Assembly: GCF_023053635.1 (NCBI RefSeq)
Contig: NC_086173.1
Location: 143,067,197 to 143,131,196 of the forward strand
DNA from: Elgaria multicarinata webbii
Lineage: Eukaryota; Chordata; Lepidosauria; Squamata; Anguidae
Reading direction: 5' to 3'
Length of the DNA: 64,000 nucleotides
Shown: in pieces, positions 58,411-64,000 of the stretch
How positions within the stretch are numbered: the stretch's first letter is position 1
How the letters are laid out: every line of letters begins with the position of its first letter
Translations under genes and position numbers: made by a program
The notes under the pieces: model-generated
Database searches by the model: none
What the model was told of the DNA's origin: nothing
Seen by the model: only the letters and a program-made list of their open reading frames with translations

Positions 58411-61400
58411 CTGCAAACAGAACAAAGCATTAGATAGCAGCTGTAGGAAGAAAGAGGCATGAATATGCAAACAGACCCACCTCCTTTGCCCCCCTAGAAG
58501 GAATCCGACCTAGAATACTTAAAACGCAGTTTCAAGCCGGTAAAAGTATGCATTTTTATACGTTTTGAGTAATTAGAAAAGCCCTTGTCCTTAGATTATT
58601 CTGTGGCATAAATAACTATGGCTTTTGATAAGCAGATACAACTGATATTATTGAACGGGGTATGGGCGCCTACATAAAAAAAGAGAAACCGGTATGTGAA
58701 ATACATGTCAATTTCAGATTGCAACACATCTCTTACCCATCCTCCTCCTCTGCCCTGAGCTGAACATTCAGCTATTAGGCTAGAGCTGGGCATACTCCTC
58801 ACTAGGCAATTTGCTTTTCAGACTCCTATCCCAAAGTAACTTAACTTGTGCAACAAGGAAAACAGAATGTTGCCATCTGTATACATGATGCAAATTGGCT
58901 CATACCGACTTATAAGTGCATAACTACTTATTTGGCATAAAGTATTCTGCTTCTGCTAATAATGGTGAGGGGCAAAAGTTATGTAAGTACTAAACTTTAC
59001 CTATTGACTGGAAACCCCCCTGTGTCGTCGTCGTCGTCCCCCCCCCACTTTTTTTTTGCTTTAAAGGTTTCACTAAACCACAGTCCACATACTTCTAAAA
59101 CTCTCTTTGCAGCTATCAAGGTGAAAAAAACAAATTCTTTTTTTCAAATCAGGGATGGGGAACTCTGTTCTGTCAAGGGCTGCATTCCCTAGTGGGTAAT
59201 ATCAAGGGCAGCACGCCAGCAGTGAACAGGGACAGAGACACCATGGAGCAGGGGCACCCCCTTTTCTCTCTTTTGTCCAAGCCCTTCTCTCCCCCCACAC
59301 CAGAAGCAGGCTGCAGGGGGGAGGGACAGATCACTCTTGCCAGAGATCTGAACTCATCACTTGCAGAAGGCTGCAGCACTTGTATCCATGATGGCCCGCC
59401 CCCCGCCTCCTTGCCAGAGGTCTGAAATGATTGCTTCCAGAAGGCGGCCCCCTCTTTCTATTGCTACATCTGTTTTGCCTTCTCCCCCATTTCCCCCGTC
59501 CTGTTTTCCTTCTCTCCCTCTGGCCTCCACACACCTGAATGAAGTTATGCAGAGGCCTGCATGTGCGCCTGAGCCACAGACTGCCCAGTCCTGTTTTTAA
59601 TGAACGCTGGAATTTTCAGATTACTGTATCTGCACTGAGCAGAAAATTCTGACTTGCAGAAAGTCACAGAACACAGAGAGCTCTGTCTCAGCCCTTCTAG
59701 TCCAGCGCTGCACTTTCTCTCACCGACAGTATTAACTTTTTCTCTCATATTGTTGGTTACAACACAAGGAACCTCTCAAACCATTTCTTGGTCCCCTAAA
59801 ATGAGCAGCAACAGCAGCCAGGACTGGACAGGCTTGGGGGTCAGCAGTAAGATATATGTGGGGTGCGTGGGGACTGATATAATCCTTCTACTAAGTTTAG
59901 AAAGAGACCGAATAGCACAGCAGCAGATGGGGGAAAGAAAGGAGCCAGGCTATATCTCTTTAGAACAGCTTAGCTTTATTAAATACAATAAATAAATACA
60001 GTGAAATCTTTTCCACAGCACAATGCAATGCCTTTATCCACCAAGCTGGCAGAGGATAGCTCAGGGATGCTCCTCCTGACCCTGGGAAGGCCCACGCCAG
60101 AACTCTGCACGGATCAGGCTGTGCTCTTTGGCACTGCTGTGGCTAGAGACGGCCCATTTCCTGGGGCGCAGCAGGGATACCAGCATCAGGCACCACTTAA
60201 CCTGACTGTTGGCACTGGTGGCAAGGCCAACCCCATTTCCCCCCTCCACAAAGAAGCAGAAAGCCTCTCTGAACGTGGTGGGAAGAACGTGTGCGATGTT
60301 AGGCTTTATAATGCATATGAATAATAGGACCAAACAAACAGTAATAGTAATACATAATCCATGGAGGGTATTGCGAAGAAGGAAACTCGGCTCTAGGATC
60401 ACAAGCTCTCAAGATCGCTCTTACTTGCCCGGCCACAGCCAACGGCATTTAGGATTGAACCTGTGCTCCAGATGCTTAAGAGGGATCCTGCATCGCCATG
60501 AGGAACCACAGCCTGACGGGCCGTATTAAAAACAACACAAGTCCGCACAACCGTGAATCCAAAAAACACAGTTCTGTTACCTTGTGTGCACAAAGAAATA
60601 GGCGTACACATACACGCGCACGCATTCACAGAGGCATGTAAAAGAGCAGAGATACAAATCAAAACGCCTTTCTTCTGTTCAGCTGGGGCCTCGAGCTAAA
60701 TAAGGTTGAGGAAGAAGGTTGAGCAAATACTTTCCCTTGAAGTCTATACTCATGCTGGATTAACAACTAAAGAAGATGCTGTTTAAAAAAAGAGAGGAAG
60801 AAGATGGTCTACCTGCCTGCATCATGGTGAGATAACCTAATCCGTCAACATTTAGAAGAGTCAGCAATTAATTTTCCCTTCCCCAAATGGGGAAAGTTGT
60901 CCATTCAAAAAGATGTCCTTTTCTCCACTTGCTGCAAGCACAGCACTAATGCTCAGCTGGGCTAAATTGGCACAACCGTCAAGTACTAGGCACCGGGGAA
61001 GGGGGTGGTGGTGGTGGTCAACCCAATTTGGAGGAGCAATCCCAAGGCAGAGAGTGGCAGAGACAAACATTGCCATCCCGGTATAGAGACAGATATTTGT
61101 GGATCTGCAGCCTGTGCTGGAAGTACATACATTTCCCAGCCCTCCAGATTCACGTGGGCTGAAGTGCACAAAAGTCATCTGGGAAAGGTTTGTCCCATTG
61201 AGGCTTCCTGGGCTGTTGAGTCATAAAGGATCTTCCCTGGTTGCATATCCAGGAGGTCGCCTAAGCGGGAGAGCACCGAAACTGGACGTGGCACCTCCTC
61301 CACGGGGGAGGCGTTGGCACTAGGGCTTCTTCTTGCACCTACCTGGCGAGGAGCATCCCAGCCCCTCACCACCCAGATGCAACAGAGGACAGCCAAGGCT

Positions 61401-64000
61401 GCAGTGTGCCGGCTGCTCCCCTCCCGGTGCCTTGCTGGGGCCGCTACCTCCAGCGGGTCTGATAGATGAGCGGGTAGAAGACATTCAGGAAGAGGGCCAC
61501 AATGGCCGCCATGGTGCCCAGGACAAAGTAGCGGACCCGGCCATCGTCAGGACCCTCTGAGGGGAGGTTCTTTGCTCTTCGGCCACAAGACCTCCAAGGG
61601 CTCCTCGTCAGCCTCCTGGCAGCTTCCTCTTCGGCCTCCAGTTCCTGCCAGAGCAGAGAAGCCTGCGATGTGGAAACCTGGGTCAGCACTTGAGGAGAAC
61701 ACAGTGGCAAACCCCTCCATCTCCCATGCACTGCCCTGCCCCTTCCCAGATCTGCCCGCCCTGCGCCCCTTTTCTCCACTGCCGATCTCTCCTCCACGGT
61801 CCTATGGATCCCACCCACCCTCGCTGCCTTGCTAGGGCTTCAGGGGCCTCCCAGGGACAGAGTGAGCAAGGCAAGACATGAGATGATGGAGAGCAAGGCC
61901 CAGCTTGTCAGAGTGAGGCATCCATGCTGGCTGGCTTGACGGCAGTTTCCCCAGTCTGCAAGGATCAAAGCCAGCGTAAGTCCTTTCAACAGACCCAGTA
62001 AATCACAGCCACTAGTGTCTTGTGTAGGCACGAAGGTCATTCAGTTGACCGACCAATCACAATGGGTGAGAATACGAGGATCATTCATAAACAGCCAATC
62101 GCAGAAGAACTTTTGCTGGTGAGGAACATGAGGATCTGATGACAACCAATCACATCCAAGCGTTTGCACGTGAGAACATGAGGACCTTTTGTAAGGACGA
62201 CAGTTCAGTTCACCAGTTCAGCTTTAGTAAGTGAAAACCACGAGGAGCATTCAGAGATGGCAGCCAGTCAAAGCGCTTTTCTTTCTTTCTTTCTCTTTTT
62301 TTAAAAAATTAAACAGATGCACAGGCGAAGTTAGTCATGGGGTAACCAGTCGCAGACCAGTTTTTCCATGTACAGGAGGACCATTCACAGACCAGTCAGC
62401 CAGTGATGTTCTGTATGAGTTTTAAAAGCAGGTGGAATCCATAGCATCTTCCCCACTCAGGGGCTAATGCTTCCTGAGCTCCCACAGCCGAAAGCTGGCG
62501 AGGGAGGGCGACGATGCAGAAGGCGTGAGGTCCAGTCCCACCACAGGCACGAAGGGAATCTTGGCTTAAGCATACAAGCCTCTTTCTCTCTCTCTGGCAG
62601 CTTCTCTGAACAGCTCTGTCTGTGTCTGCTCCTTCTCTTCCTCCCTAGGGTATGTGGCTCCTATTTGGTCTTGGCTTGCTGGGCACCAAGGCCTAGCAAA
62701 CCATGGTGGATGCCAAGCGCAAAACGGACCGCCCAGCTTCAGTGAACTACAAGACCCATAGAAAGGGCAAGAACAATGCAGCCTGCCCCACAGCACAGCC
62801 TCAGATGCAGGCACCACCTGACCCTGTTCCCAGGAATCCACATGACAACTGAGCCCTGGGATGTGCCAGCCCCTGCCGCCACACGCACACCTGGGAAGCT
62901 CATGTCCTCGACTATGCCAGAGCTGCTGGCAGCAGGTCAGAGAGCATAGTGCTGGCATGCTTGCTGCCCAGTCCCTGCCTTATTCATAATGGCTGGGGGT
63001 GGGGGAGGAGAAGCTCCTAAGCCTACAGCTGCATTGAGAGCACAGGCAGCCCAGTCCTACAGCCAAGCCCATAAATATAGGTTATCGTGGTTGACTGCCG
63101 GCAGAGGTGTGTGTGTGTGTGTGAGAGAGAGAGACAGTCAAGGGCACCCATCTCCTATTAGCTTACGTTGCACAGGATGTTCAGTTGCCATCCAAGACTC
63201 TGAAGGTGACAGTCGTCCTCCACATTGAGAGGGCCTTCTGTCCCAGGCAACTCCCCAATCCACCCACCTAGGCCCCTCTGAGCCAGTGCAGCCTCCCTAC
63301 TCCTGAGAAGGGTTATTTTCTCTCTCTCTCTCTCTCTGGTTGTTTCCCAACAGCCTGGAAGACTTGCATCTTTGTAGGATATAACTACTGGACCCATTAT
63401 CAAGCCAACATCACTCACAGCCCATCCTTACCCCAGCCAGAATAACAAACTGGAACCAGCAGACACCCCCCCGGCTATCAGTAATAATAATAATAATAAT
63501 GATGATGATGATGATGATGTCAGTAAGCTCCCAACCAAATTGACACATCAAGGTGGAATAAACAGACCACTCCCCTAAGAAGTTCTCACCTGATTGGCTG
63601 CTGCCTCAGCAGATGGGGCCAAGTCAGCCTGAGGGTCTGAGGGATGAGGTGGCCCTCGTGGGGGTCTCTCTACAGGGGAGTTTCGTCGGCGGTAGAAGAG
63701 CACATAAGCATATCGTGTCACCACCTGGCTTTCATCTACTATGGTGACAGTGCTATCGTCAAAGAGCCGCCAACCTGCATACGGGAAGGAGGAGGAGGAA
63801 AGGAGTCAGCACAAAGAGTTGTACGAGGGATACACCTCTCTCCAGCAGTGCAGGGACAGGACGGCCTGCCTACCACCTGTTCTTCCCCAGTCCCAAACAA
63901 CAGCAATCGCAGTCTCCTAGTTGTACCATGGAGAGATCCCAAGCCAGGGAAAAGACACATCCCTTAGCCTGCTCACCCAAATTTAGCCGGCAGCTTGCAA
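58291..64000 (-). CDS. USP19: Ubiquitin carboxyl-terminal hydrolase 19, 3' part with two alternative last exons
   Basis: USP19 is a deubiquitinase in ER-associated degradation and export of misfolded proteins. Only the end of its USP catalytic domain and the tail lie here; the gene continues beyond 64000. Exon 63590-63774 encodes the end of the USP fold (WRLFDDSTVTIVDESQVV, then TRYAYVLFYRRRNSPVERP), which I recognise as human USP19. The in-phase exon 61444-61662 encodes a linker and a C-terminal membrane anchor ending FLNVFYPLIYQTRWR, matching the human ER-anchored form. A further exon at 58291-58410, also phase 0, encodes 39 residues ending SYSNMEEVD. That fits the cytosolic isoform, which carries a chaperone-type EEVD tail. 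The next gene downstream on the same strand is the SLC6 transporter, whose start is about 8 kb from the EEVD exon. Confidence 0.92.
58411..61443 (-). other. USP19 DNA between the two alternative last exons
   Basis: No coding exon recognised. It would be intron for the EEVD isoform and 3'UTR plus downstream DNA for the tail-anchor isoform. Several AATAAA hexamers on the minus strand could end the latter. Confidence 0.5.
61444..61662 (-). CDS. USP19: USP19 alternative last exon, ER tail anchor
   Basis: Phase-0 exon of 72 codons plus TAG. ASLLWQELEAEEEAAR and a basic linker are followed by VRYFVLGTMAAIVALFLNVF, a single hydrophobic segment, and YPLIYQTRWR at the end. This is the tail-anchor isoform of USP19. 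Confidence 0.92.
   Translation of the reverse strand, partial: ASLLWQELEAEEEAARRLTRSPWRSCGRRAKNLPSEGPDDGRVRYFVLGTMAAIVALFLNVFYPLIYQTRWR
63101..63133. repeat. (GT)n(GA)n simple repeat
   Basis: Eight GT units then about six GA units, in the USP19 intron. Confidence 0.75.
63483..63521. repeat. (AAT)n(GAT)n compound microsatellite
   Basis: About six AAT and seven GAT units, 70 bp from the USP19 exon donor. Confidence 0.85.
63590..63774 (-). CDS. USP19: USP19 exon: end of USP domain
   Basis: Starts after atgcag with two bases of a Gly codon, then WRLFDDSTVTIVDESQVV and AYVLFYRRRNSPVERP. Ends AEAAANQ in phase 0 with donor GTGAGA. Length 185 nt. Confidence 0.93.
63977..64000 (-). CDS. USP19: USP19 internal exon, 3' end only
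   Basis: The window edge cuts this exon. Its donor GTGAGC is at 63971-63976. In the frame required by the next exon it reads ASCRLNL plus a split Gly codon. This short stretch is in a region I cannot match residue by residue to human USP19. Confidence 0.6.

Larger units (their letters stand above)
61663..63589 (-). other. USP19 intron
   Basis: 1.9 kb with simple repeats (62275-62300 CTTT-rich, 63101, 63318, 63483). No additional exon recognised. Confidence 0.6.

Overview
The window is nuclear DNA of a vertebrate, most likely a squamate reptile (lizard or snake). The evidence is the repeat load: several tRNA-derived SINEs of the Sauria/Squam type, CR1 LINE tails carrying the squamate form of the 'atcatagagttggaag' end, many L2-like LINE 3' ends with the 'cggctattgggcggtat' hairpin and (AAAT)n tail, old MIR copies, and several families of palindromic hAT-type miniature elements. 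Genes are intron-rich and sparse. I saw no retroviral or LTR element, no rRNA or functional tRNA gene, and nothing prokaryotic.

Two protein-coding genes can be read, both on the minus strand. (1) A complete 14-coding-exon SLC6 transporter of the creatine-transporter type (SLC6A8 or a close paralogue) runs from an ATG at 50245 down to a TAA at 26893. Every splice junction was read from the sequence; phases agree throughout and the exons sum to 1,938 nt (645 residues plus stop). It has a GC-rich promoter at about 50.4-50.65 kb. (2) The 3' part of USP19 lies to its right (58.3-64.0 kb, continuing off the right edge). It has two alternative last exons: one encodes the ER tail anchor (61444-61662) and, further downstream, another encodes a cytosolic tail ending in EEVD (58291-58410).

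Layout: 0-11.6 kb is gene-free and repeat-rich (an L2 inserted in a hAT-type palindrome at 2.5-4.6 kb, a CR1/L2 nest at 8.4-8.8 kb). 11.6-13.0 kb is a strong CpG island with two CACGTG boxes and a minus-strand splice donor, probably the promoter and first exon of an unidentified gene that continues off the left edge. 13-26.4 kb is gene-free and crowded with SINEs, CR1, L2 and MITEs. 26.4-50.7 kb is the SLC6 gene. 50.7-57.4 kb is intergenic. 57.4-64 kb is USP19.

Points worth a second look: a creatine-transporter gene adjoining USP19 (the human genes are on different chromosomes) with its first coding exon split; the two USP19 tails encoded in tandem; a perfect 97-bp-arm hairpin flanked by a near-perfect 15-bp direct repeat at 33.1-33.3 kb; a very young 304-bp Harbinger-like MITE carrying consensus splice donors in both orientations inside an SLC6 intron; and the orphan CpG island.
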